Assembly: GCF_035083965.1 (NCBI RefSeq)
Contig: NC_089732.1
Span: 9,253,424 to 9,317,423, forward strand
Length of the DNA stretch: 64,000 nt
Source: Branchiostoma lanceolatum
Lineage: Eukaryota > Chordata > Leptocardii > Amphioxiformes > Branchiostomatidae
Direction of reading: 5' to 3'
The notes beneath the pieces are model-generated. The model did no database searches. It saw only the letters and a list, made by a program, of their open reading frames with translations, and was not told the DNA's origin. Below, piece by piece: positions 11,801 to 22,363 of this stretch. A program made the position numbers and the translations under genes. Position 1 is the first letter of the stretch. Every line of letters starts with the position of its first letter.

Positions 11801-14800
11801 CATATGATGCTGCCTGATTTCTGGGTCAGTGTAAGTTGTGGAGAAGTACTCCGGCAGGCAGTGGGAATGGGAAGAAAGGACAGCCCCACAGCCAGACTTA
11901 CATCCTGAAAGTAGCATAAACAAGTGTAAGTATGATCATATCAATGCTTTTGATTTGAAGTAGAAAAATTAGGTAGTACAGAATTATAGGCCATTCCTTG
12001 ACAAAATTCATCTGTCCTTGGGGGCTAGAATTTGCTGTTTCTTTTTCAAAACTTTAATCAAGGCCTTCATGCTTTTAATTTTTCTTTTTAACTCATTATG
12101 ATCTTAGACAAGACTGCTTTTGAGGATTTGTTGCTTGTTAGAACTATCTTTAGTAGTTCATGACTATCTTTCTAAATTGATAACTCAGAGATGAATGGAG
12201 AAAATATTTGAAACTCAGACCGACCTTTGGTACAAACCCAGAATATTGGATGTTGCAGTTGACGAAAAGATTGCCAGTTCCAACCTGAAGACAGAGATAG
12301 ATGTGACTTGTCACATGCAGGACATGTGTATATCGAATGGGTCTATGTAGTATATCATTACTTCTCATTGTACTTTACCATTGTACACTTCCAGTTGTCC
12401 ACTTGCAAATAGTCTATGGGCACAAGACTATGCAATTAACTATAAGCAAATCTTGAAAACAACTCAGATCTTACCACTAGAACAATGTTTTAAGCCTCAT
12501 TGAGCTGAGCTTCAACCTGACACATAGGGGCACCATCCAACAACTCCCCCTGGTAGAACAGACGGGAATTGAAGTCTTCTGTTGCTGCCCTACATTCCAT
12601 GTGTAAGTAAGACAGTTTGTTGACAATGCTGTATCAGGTAGATTAACTTAAGCTATATATTCTGTTATTTGACCTATGCCCTTTGACCCACCTTCCTTTG
12701 TCCAATAGGAGGAGTTCTCGTATCCTCCTTCCTTCACAAACTGCAGGAACTCACGGTTGGTCACCTTGAACTTGGAAGCCTCAAACATTGGAACTCTGGG
12801 AAATAATTCACTGGTAAAGCTAATAGAGCCTTAATCATTCTTTGATTATGTCAGAATAAAGTTATTGTTTAGGGTTGTGCAATTCAACTGCAATTCAACT
12901 CTATCAACTGGAACTAACTTAGTGTCAGTGTTCAGTACCAAGGACAGGGATGTTGGTTATTCCTGTCGGTGATCAGCACCAAGGACAGGGATAGTCAGGT
13001 AACAAAAAAAGGCTTAAAACTATAGAAAAATCAGACTCTTTTGTTGAGAATATCACAGGGATCACTTTTAGATTTGGGAAGACATTGAGAATTTGGTCTA
13101 AATTATACCGCAACCTTTCTGTTACTGGTCAATCCCACTGTGAAGTTACCAATCCATAAGATGTTATATGATACTTGCGTGCTTACTTGAAAGTTCTTTG
13201 TCCATACTCCACACACCAACCGTAAGAAGGGAAATCCTTTGGTTTGCCAAAAGTGACCTCACCCCCCTCCACTCGTAGCAGGGGGTTCTCTCCAATTGCA
13301 GTGCCTTGCAGTGGGTACAGAAAATCATAGACTGGCTGGTGACTCAAACACAGTGCCATGACCAGTTACAACTGTCATCACATTACGTAAAACTTTATTT
13401 GTCTTGGGATATGTGTCTGTCACCAACTACAAAGGAAATATCAAAGAAGATTTAATGGGTTCCTAGCATGACAGACTTAGGGCGACCTCTAAAACAGAAG
13501 ATCTGAAGCATTGAATAGGAGTAACCGTTTTCTGGGTCATGTAACCTCCATTAACAATAAACCAGTGTTACATAAATCTGCCACTTTGAAATACAGTGGG
13601 TTTGAGAGATCTCTGGTGCAGCAGGTTTGCACCGTCTAGATTTACAGAAGTGCATAATTTATACTGGAGGACGTTGGGTTGGAGATCTGTTGGGACGTAT
13701 CTTTTCAGGGTGGCGGAATTATGTACACTGGTGGAACTGTGTTAGTAGATGCTACAGGGAGGCAACATTTTTCTGGGTCGTGTAGTACCTGTGCTAGCTG
13801 GAGCGTACTTCCACTCGGGCGGGGTCGTTACCATGGTGATAGGCATCTGCCTGATCAGGACGGAGGACGTCTCGATGTGGATTATCTCGTGCTCAACGCC
13901 CATCATCACCGCCCACTGGAGAAAGGGCAGCTGCAGTTAGGCTCCAACCTGACAGTCCTGCCACCATCATTTCTTAGGCCATATACTGATTTTATAGGGG
14001 GCATCATACAGACATCCCAACCACAAAGTTTATAAAATGGAAATCGAAGCAATCCAATATCTTTGGTATAAATATCAAAAAGCTATTTATAAGGATGGCT
14101 TTATCAATGAATCATTGAAATCAAGACTTGATACTGAAACTGAAGTTCTACTTTGCTCCTTCCACATAATGGTATCATCTGTAACGTCACAGCTATGAAA
14201 CTATAATTCTAGAAAAGTTGTTGGAAGACTCAAATTTCTCACAACAATATCTCTGATAGCCCATGACCTCTGACTTACCCATGGGCTGTCCTGGGTGATT
14301 GGCAGCTGGAGGGGCGTGTCCTCTATAAGCTGGCGGATGCGATTGCGCACCAGACGGCGGAACTCCACCGCCTCTGCCAATGGAGGCCACCTGAAGCTGC
14401 CTCCCATACGGTAGTTCTCCTGTAACAGGTAGATGTCGAATATGACATTACTCTGATCTTCGTACAGGTTAAACTGCATAATTCCTTCCTCAATTTGTAA
14501 CAAAGGTTTTAAATATTTAACTATTCGAGTGGCATGTATTTTTGGATATTTGAAACCTGAAAATGTGCGTGTAACGTTACCGTCGACCGTAGAAGGCCCG
14601 ATTTGATTGGCTCTGACATTTGATTAAGAGATCGTGGATCAATTGATCAAGGTTTTACGGAGGGGGCCACAAATTCGCCACTACAGCCTAATTCACCAGT
14701 TTGAGTTTCCTTTATTTCTGAAATGTTAATCTACTATCTTAAGGTTACTTTTACGATTCTTACAAGCATAAAATGTCAAAGTTTAATATGCATACAATAC

Positions 14801-15853
14801 TTTGTTTAAGTTAAGCCAAGCGGCGATCTGCGAAGCAAAAATTAAAAGGGAGGTAGCACAACAACACCCCTGTGTCTGGGTGGAGTCCCTTGCGACAACG
14901 GCAGCCTCACAATCTCCGATTTAAAAAAGTATGAATTAGAAGAAGAGTGGCGAATTTGGGCCCCCTCCGTTACTGCATTATCTAGAATGTACGATCATCA
15001 GGCATCTCACCGTGTCATCCCAGGACATTTCGTCTACTCCAGTCTCGAACATCGTCTCGAAGTCCAGGTTGACCCTCTCTGTCATCATCCCTGCCAGCAT
15101 CAGCTTGTTCACGTACACGGTGGCCGTGTGAGCGTAGTAGAAGATCAGAGGCAGCCGCAGACGGTCAGGACACTTGTAGAACGCATCTTCATCTGGAAGG
15201 AAGAACGCTTCTTCATAACAAACGGCTAGGGGTAACTCTCATAACTTTTAAACTGAAAATATAGAAAACGAAAGTCACACATGCATTGAGTTCAAAGTGA
15301 GTGGCACAAAAAAGTGCTGTAGATTTATTTATCTATCTATTCATCTTGAAGACACTTGCACATGTCCCTTCAGTCGACGTCGTGTGACTTAGTTTGGATA
15401 CTTGGCACATGATGAAACTTACCCCTCAGACCGACGAACAGGCTTTCATTCAAATCATAGCTGGCTTCGAAATAGTCGAGAACTTCGCTGGGGAGACCAG
15501 AGAAGATGACATGTTGCAGGTTACGTTACAGGTAACAACTACAAATTACCGCATGTGTAGGTTACGTTACAAGTAACGACTACAAATTACCGAGAAGGCT
15601 ACACATGCAGTTAATCGCGTGAAGTGACTTGGTCATGATACAGCCTGACTAAATTTGTGACTGTGCAAGTCATGACGTTACTCGTAAGAATGTGATACGG
15701 TTGCATTGGTAACTTCAAGGTTTTTTTGCTTGTGAAAACTTTGATAGAGTCGTATCGTTGACCTCCAACTTACCCTTTACTACAGGAGGAGAGGTCCAGA
15801 GGGGCCATGCCTGTGGTGCGGTACTTCCCCGTCAGGATTTTGGTCATCGCCAT
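5866..15853 (-). CDS. OvoA: Ovothiol synthase, 5-histidylcysteine sulfoxide synthase (tandem copy A)
   Basis: Iron-dependent enzyme of ovothiol A synthesis: it couples cysteine to histidine C5 as a sulfoxide and N-methylates the imidazole (family knowledge). Seventeen coding exons: 15853-15774, 15487-15423, 15192-15011, 14419-14279, 13915-13789, 13304-13187, 12795-12692, 12284-12225, 11904-11718, 10981-10744, 10366-10202, 9728-9554, 7886-7621, 7338-7153, 6838-6760, 6611-6509, 5959-5866. All have GT/AG borders and sum to 2370 nt (789 aa). Domains: DinB-like (about 1-200) with the iron motif HX3HXE as HEIIHIE, residues 165-171; FGE-sulfatase (about 220-545; GYENSSYW, MPWDWP, GGSW); methyltransferase (about 548-789; SAM loop GCGTGGVG near 620). 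Start chosen at the Kozak-like ACCATGG; an in-frame TAG lies upstream, but a 5' non-coding exon is possible. No stop or frameshift was found. Several FGE positions differ from copy B. Confidence 0.9.
6873..7135. repeat. 21-bp minisatellite in an ovothiol synthase A intron
   Basis: About 12-13 imperfect copies of a 21-bp unit, of the type GTCAGTACCAAGGACAGTGA plus one base, between exons 14 (7153-7338) and 15 (6760-6838). Because 21 is a multiple of three, it creates an open frame reading through exon 14 with a seven-residue LGTDFTV-like period. This frame is an artefact, since the exon has a good donor at 7152. Shorter similar units occur near 12930-12990 in another intron. Confidence 0.85.
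8369..8622 (-). repeat. Short inverted-repeat element, minus orientation
   Basis: Reverse-complement relative of the sequence at the window start, inside the intron between exons 13 and 12 of ovothiol synthase A. The ends read TTTTAAAGGAGC and GCATCTTTGCTCC, a weak inverted repeat. No coding content. Confidence 0.5.
8890..9130. other. Intron block shared with the other ovothiol synthase copy (26490-26710)
   Basis: The intron between exons 13 and 12 of both gene copies contains a matching block. It includes AAATATGA(T/C)GTATC, AAATACCTGT, a CACAGGACCAG block and TGTTGGGTACAAACTGGACA. Other parts of these introns do not align by eye. It could be a preserved regulatory segment, a lost or rare exon, or a shared old repeat. 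Confidence 0.5.
11194..11275. repeat. Small hairpin repeat with TAATCTCCAAGCA end
   Basis: The arm TTGCAAAGACTGTATCCAAC (from about 11217) is matched by its complement ending near 11266, with a short loop. The left flank TAATCTCCAAGCA is the same as the end of the hairpin at 61463-61583 and complements the CTGCTTGGAGATTA copy near 16490. It is intronic in ovothiol synthase A. Confidence 0.6.
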
Positions 15854-16069
15854 GGTCAACAAACTTTTCTCCTCAACTTTGGGAACTGCTCGACAGGGCT
15901 ACAAGATGACAAATTAATCATGAGTGACGGGAGATATGTATAGAATGATCAAGGATTAGAACACATTCTTAACAATTGTTGTCACGGGGGAGCCAAAGGA
16001 CATCAATTAACACTTTGTACCAGTTCATGAACGACATACTCACCAAGACAGTCAATGTATACTTTCTGC

Positions 16070-16385
16070 TTGCCCAACCCAAAAAGTAACAGCGATAGAA
16101 AAACGTTCGCATACAGAGCCGTTAAGCTGTGGAACGACTCTTGATGCTAGTGTTAGGCAGTTTGTGGGTAGGGTTATCACGATTGTGAACGACAAATGAT
16201 TTTAGACTGTTGATGTGCAATTTGTATTAACATCATTTTGACATTGGAATTGTTTATCTCTGTGTACCACTGTTTGTGTATGTATATGTGTGTATATTTG
16301 AATGTACGAACCCTGGAAGACTAGCCCCATTGGGGGCTAAAGGGTATCTCAATAAACTACTAAGTTAACCATACTACTAGTAGAA
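16070..16385 (+). mobile_element. 3' end of a truncated non-LTR retrotransposon (CR1/L2-like)
   Basis: A short reading of about 20 residues, KSNSDRKTFAYRAVKLWND, matches the closing region typical of CR1/L2-type reverse transcriptase ORFs, which are rich in AYRAVKLWN-like motifs. It is followed by a stop, an untranslated tail and GGGCTAAAGGGTATCTCAAT. The element is 5'-truncated and dead. It lies just upstream of ovothiol synthase A. Confidence 0.6.
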
Positions 16386-17399
16386 AACCATTGACGACCT
16401 AAGCCGAGATTTGAATCCACGGCCTTGGAAAAACTGGAAAGACTTACTGCTTATGTCTCAAAAACATGTGTACGGCAACCTTACCCTACATCTGCTTGGA
16501 GATTAGGTGTGTTGGCATGAGGTTGTACCGGTTTGTATGTAGGTGCAATGTCGGGCCCAGTATTTTTCCAGCTCACTGAATCGTCTCAACTTTTCCCTGC
16601 AGCTGTATTTTCGGCCCACTTTCTGTGACAAATTGTTGCTACCAGTATTTCACTTCTTTTACATCCTGACTAAAATGTTTGTGGCGGAAAATCTTGATAT
16701 GACAATAGTTTCCCCCAAAAGCATGCATAATTCGGAAACTCAATCTAAAGCCAGTCAAGTCTTGTTACAAATATGATTACGGATACAGAAACAGATCTAC
16801 TTGTGGACGAAATCGGTGAAGAAAATGAGACACCTATAACACAAGTTGTCACATATGGAAGCTTGCACACAATCAAATCTGATCTGCTGAGGAATAAAGA
16901 GTATACATGATTATCGTTAAACACGTGCTATACAGACCATCTTATATATTTGTGACACTGGGGGTCCCTTGTACACCCTAAGTTGAACATACATTTAGAC
17001 GGACATAAACAGCTGCACAGACGACAGAATCAAGGATTCTAATTTCACCTGATCGTTATGAAAGCCTCCGAGGTAAACAGTGGAAATCAAGGGTACAAAA
17101 TGGGTTGTTTGGGGTAATTTGCACGGCAATGCCTCAAGTCGATCAACTCTAGACCAGACATTTCTAACATGCCACAGTCTGCTGTTACACATGAATGCAG
17201 ACTCTCTCAGCATACAAACTAGAATGACATACCGAATTCAGTGCTAGCTCCTTGTAGCCATATAGAACCTCACCATTTTAGCACACGATCAATTTAAGAC
17301 TAGAGTAACCACACCAAAGATTGTCTTCGTAAAAAGGCTACCTGTTCGACTGGTTGAAATAAACCGATCCCGTCTGTCATCAAAATCAGCAGTTTGACA

Positions 17400-17505
17400 A
17401 ACAAGAGGGTGAAAGCAGGTTCGTCAGTTTTTTGCATGTCTGAGTTTTTATTTTACATTTATAAGTTTTGACGGAGGTAGGCGGGGCTATGGGTTCGGTC
17501 CATGA
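17400..17505 (-). other. Block shared by the upstream regions of both ovothiol synthase copies
   Basis: The string TTTTGACGGAGGTAGGCGGG with GCTATGG and a TCGGTC tail matches 34940-34975 (TTTTGACGGAGGTGGGCAGG, GCTATGG, TCGGTC). The preceding 60 bp are also loosely similar, including 'TTTGCAT'. It sits about 1.6 kb upstream of copy A's ATG, versus about 0.4 kb for copy B. The extra distance in A includes the retrotransposon tail at 16070-16385. It could be a common promoter or 5' leader kept from the tandem duplication, or an unrelated repeat. Confidence 0.4.
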
Positions 17506-17879
17506 CATGTTACAATCCAACCACCGTAACAACGTTAACATGGATTTTTCAGCACTGGCTTGACATGTCTAAAATCCAATGTATCACACCCAGACCAGTC
17601 TAGATCTATCAATGGGGGCGACGTACTGCAGCATTGAACTAAATCTTAAGCATGAATAGCACCATATCATTCATAAATTTACCTGGTATAGTCTGATTCT
17701 GGGGTGAATATTACAACAGGACCAGTCGTGGCAAGATGTTCAAGTAGAGTAGAGTAGAGTCTTCAGTCAGGTAGGATGCTTTACATCCAGTTTGGTAAGT
17801 AAATCCTTATGAGAATGCACGATCCTCAGACCCGATACAGACTGGGAAAATTTTCTGGACGTACCACAACGACATGTGC

Positions 17880-18925
17880 TTATAAATGGAACCTACTACA
17901 GTCCGTAGGCTAGACAGACCGAGTGGGTTCCTCCCACCAGGACAATTACACCTTTGTTTCCTCAGGGCACTGTGTTGGGCCCGCTCCTTTTTCTCCTCTA
18001 TATTAATGATCTACCTAGTATTGTGGGTTCCAGTGTACGTTTGTTTGCTGATGATTGTTTGCTTTACCGGGTCATTGAAAGCACCACAGATGCACTGGGT
18101 CTACAAAAGGACCTTGATTCACTGACCCGGTGGCAAAACCAGTGGCAGATGTCATTTAATACTTTAAAGTGTCACACCCTCCATATAACACGTAAGCGCA
18201 AACCAATTATAGCACAATACTCTCTTTGCTCAGAGAATCTTGCAGGTGTCAAAACCACCCCATGGCCATATCTTGGAGTCCATCTATCTCATGACATGAG
18301 ATGGGACACCCAGATTAGGCATGACACTGGCAAAGCCAACAGAATACTAGCGGTCATTCGACGCAATCTGTGGTGGTGCCCTCCACGAGTGAGGTCTACG
18401 TGCTACAAATCGCTAGTACGACCACACCTGGAGTACAGCGCGACTGTCTGGGACCCCCATACTTCTGGTGGGTCGCAAGCGCTAGAAAAAGTACAGCGCA
18501 GAGCTGCGCGAGTGACCGTTGGTGACTTCAGATACACCAGCAGTGTATCCAAAATGCTCGAAGACCCTTGCTGGCAGACAGAAGGCGTGAAGCACGTTTA
18601 TCTACACTTTATAAGATTTCCCAGGGTCTCATCAATATCCCACTTGAACAGTATCTTGTGCCAGTTGCCCACAGACGCACCAGAGCTAGCCATAACCTTA
18701 AATACAAACTCACTTCAGCACGTACTGATTGTTTTAGACTTTCCTTTTTCCCACGCACGGTTAAGGAGTGGAATACCCTGCCGGGGCATATCGCACAAGC
18801 CCCGTCAGTGGAGGCCTTTAAGGCCGGGCTTGCCACCCTGCCATAGCCCGTCAGGCCAGACCTACCCTCAGTGATACCCATTCAGGGGGTTTTAGAGGGT
18901 ATCCTAAATGAAGATGAAGATAGAT
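17880..18925 (+). pseudogene. Broken reverse transcriptase fragment of a jockey/CR1-like non-LTR retrotransposon
   Basis: The frame from 17954 reads FPQGTVLGPLLFLLYINDLP followed by the catalytic box FADD near 18050. Later come YLGVHLSHDMRW and a VQRRAARV segment, which is the C-terminal half of a reverse transcriptase. Near 18570 the frame shifts: the natural C-terminal end (WNTLPGHIAQAPSVEAFKAG) continues in another frame to 18846. The N-terminal half and the endonuclease are missing. The 3' end carries short GAAGAT-type repeats near 18910. It is a dead copy. Confidence 0.85.
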
Positions 18926-18997
18926 CTATCCATGTTTTGTATCTGTATAGCCGGTGTAACCGCCCTTCCGCGTAACACACTTTAGCATCCATTCATG

Positions 18998-19285
18998 TTG
19001 GGGTAGAAAATCGCAAGGTTTTCTGACCAGCCAGATTTTGTGGCAGCAGTCCACACTAAGATTTTTCCTATAAGCTGTTTTATTCATTAATTTTTATTCA
19101 TTCAATAAAATACTAGCACTATTCAGTAAATATAAAACAACAGGTGTAGAAAATTGCAGCGTATTCTGACCAGCCGGCTTTTTTGCAGATTTTTATGCAA
19201 GCTGTTTCATTCATTCATTCATTCATTCGTTTGTTTGTCTGTTCCTTCATTCATTCAATGAAATACTATTCAGTACATATAAAAA
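18998..19285. repeat. Tandem duplication of a ~140-bp unit
   Basis: Two adjacent units share GTAGAAAAT(C/T)GCA, TTCTGACCAGCC, AGCTGTTT(T/C)ATTCATT, and CAAT(A/G)AAATACTA followed by TATTCAGTA. The second also carries a short ATTC microsatellite. No gene content. Confidence 0.65.
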
Positions 19286-19289
19286 AAAA

Positions 19290-21196
19290 CATTGGGTATA
19301 TTTCACTGAAGGACAATATCTTAGAAAGCATTCGTTGCACATTAGGAATATTTGACATATTTCTTCAGAGAATTGTTCTTTTACAAAAAGCAAAAGTTGT
19401 TATATCATCTAGTCTGATGGATCTGATTACATTGTAACCATTACTTGGATGTGCATATATATATATGTGTTATGCAATGAACGTAAACTGAAACAGAACC
19501 ACAATTGAACCAAAACCTAACCTTAACAAGGACCAGAAAGGACTGCAGTAGATGTTAAAAATTGGAGGGAGGAATCAATAAGAGTTTACTGATTTGATAA
19601 AAGAGACAGAAGAAGTATTGACATTGACACCAATGATTTAAACCCTTCCACAATCCTTTCTGGTCTGATACAGTACTATGATAACATGTAGTTCACACAA
19701 ATGAAGGAAATCACGACCATAATCACTTAACAACACAAAACTCTGTTTAGTTTCCCATGTGCAGAGAGCCTACACACGACTGTACAATAACATATAATTA
19801 TATCCACCTGTGTCATTTATAACCAACAAAATGTCACATCAAACAAATCACTAAGGCTGAGGAAAGAGAATGTTGTGTTTCGGATTACTTGACCGACCCT
19901 AGCAAAAACCTGTGGACCCTAGTCTTTTTTGGGGTGTGCGACCGCTGGCAAGGGATATGAAATTTCTGATCTGACATCTGAATGATGGAATTCGAAACAG
20001 TCTTTCTGCATTTCACACCCTGTTAACAGATTAAGGCTTTGAACAGTTGATGTAAGAATGTGAAGTTAACATTGTGCGTCTTTGTTAATTTTTTCTAATT
20101 TAATTTTTTTCCTAGACATAATAAACTTGTATTGTTTGCACTGGTCTCATCTAATACTTAGTAGCAGTACAAGTAAAATCAGTCTCTTTGCTTCAGCAAT
20201 AGAAAATCTGTGCTCTAGCTATATAGTAAGTGATAATTCGAGCGAGCATAATATCTATCTATCTAGGGTTTGTAAAACACAAAGAAACATCAATGTTTAA
20301 CACCATTGCACTTAGCTCTAGTTGCCTATAAAAGCATTCTCATTCTCAAAGATTTTGTACAATCATCACTGATTCCATGTGTCAAGAACTTTCCTTGAAT
20401 TGTTGCAAGGTAAGCAGATTAACAATGACCAATCACAACACATCAAAATCTTACATCACACACTGCCAGAAATCTGGCAGTGAGGTCAGAGGTTAAAAAA
20501 CTAATGCTTTGCATCTTTTTAACAGATTGTCAATCTTGCAAAACAGCATTTGAAATGCATTGGAAAGGCTGTTCAAATGCTGTAGAATTATTCATTTTGA
20601 AGCAGCTAAATTTGAGAGAGTTTAGAAAGAAAAGGTAGAGAGCAAGGTGATAAAACTTGACCACAATGGAACATATCTACATGTATCCAGGCTAGTTAAC
20701 GTGCATGTAGACTGAATATATTTCCCCAAATTACAACAACACTTGAAAAATCACCAACTTATAAGAGAATCAAAATACCACATTTTCAAAATATACACAG
20801 GAGGAATGAAGAGAAGGATACTGTCATAATAAACATGCTCTCTGAAGGTGATATTCTCAAGGTTTGTAGGAAAACATTGCTTTCATTAAAGTCACTGATT
20901 GAAATGGTAACCACTCATGTTATACATGCCACGACTATCCATGCTAAACAACTGCTGATGCAAAGCTTCTCTATTCTTTTGTTCCATCTGATGGTCTCAG
21001 CTTAGTTGTAGAGGTAGTAGAAATACATTTTATAAATATTGTTTTTTAAAGATTCCATGGAGTATCTTTAAAAATTTTGACAACTCAATCTTATACATAT
21101 TACCTAGGGGTCACACCTTCCTGCTAAGAGCGAAAATCTAATCTATCAGTTTGATCGATTGATAAGCCACTGGTAGGAAGTCATCTGTTGCCATGG
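19290..21196. other. Gap downstream of ovothiol synthase B, nothing recognised
   Basis: AT-rich sequence between the repeat above and the stop codon of copy B. It includes a perfect short hairpin (CACTGCCAGA, two bases, then its complement) at 20461-20482. Some of this should be the 3' UTR of copy B. Confidence 0.4.
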
Positions 21197-22324
21197 TTAC
21201 AACTTGAGCTTCCAGATGGTTGCCATAGCAACCTTGGGCTGGCCCTGAGAGTTCTGTAACTGGTACTCCTGTTCCTCCAGCAGATAAAACCTGTAGCAAA
21301 CAAGCAACAGAAAGGTAGTTTGTTGATCCATCAGCCTGCTGGTCACTGTTTGGCACCAAATTTTGTTTTGGTTACCGAGTTAGGCATGCGCAGTAGGGAG
21401 GAGGTAAAATTCACCTACATATTCACTACGCGTCTAAGCTAAAGACGCGGATCTCATAGGCAATATGACTCTTATCCGAACACTATGTTATGTTATGATA
21501 TTTCATGTTAGCCTATTTGTCCAAATCCAAGGTCCAAATGGTCAGTTAAGCCCCCTTCTTTCAGTCTAATTCTAACAACTTTTTAGGTAAGAACTAACAA
21601 GAAGTTAAACCTTCTTGTTAGTAGTTACCTAAAATGTGGTTGTGTGTCACACTTAGGTACAAGTAGATGTGAACTCACTTCTTGTCCAAGTCAGCTGAAA
21701 GTTCATCTTTCCCGAACTTCTGTGAGATCACCACGACGATCCCGTTGTCAGTGACGATCTCCCACAGCCGCAGCCACCAGGCTGGTGGGGACAAGAACAA
21801 CATGTCAACATTACTGGATTACCACAATGATACACACTTCTAGCTTTCCTGCGCGATGATTGGCTCAGCCATAATGAATTTACATAAGCTCTATATAAGG
21901 CAAGGGCAGCCTGATTACAGGGCAGTGCAGACATAGACTCGTCTGTGTTCCCTTTGTACTTGTCCTATTCTTGCAGCAATTTAAGTCAATAACAAAGATT
22001 GCACTATTGCTGAAAATATAAAGGGTTCATACAGAAGTCATTAACTCTGACCTTTCGGGTTGCTGACCCTGTCCAGGAAGTCCAGCAGGACCAGGTCGAC
22101 CTTGGGGATCTCGTTGGGAACCCAGGTCATCTGGATAAGATGGCAAAATTTAGTAAAGGTTAGATTCCGCCCAGTACACTACAGAAAGAGGTTGAATGTG
22201 TTTTATGTGTGCAGTCTATGTGCATGCTTGTTTGTTTTTGTGTTACCCTGTGTGTGTGTAATCACACATGTATGTATGTATGTGTGTATGTATGTGTGTG
22301 TGTGTGTGTGTGTGCAATCACACA

Positions 22325-22363
<39 letters not shown>

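Noticed and set aside
5866..15853. Copy A of ovothiol synthase as a pseudogene
   Set aside because: All 17 exons are in frame, sum to a multiple of three, keep splice consensus and retain the iron and SAM motifs.
17954..18874. A functional reverse transcriptase gene
   Set aside because: It lacks the N-terminal half, and the C-terminal end continues only after a frameshift near 18570.
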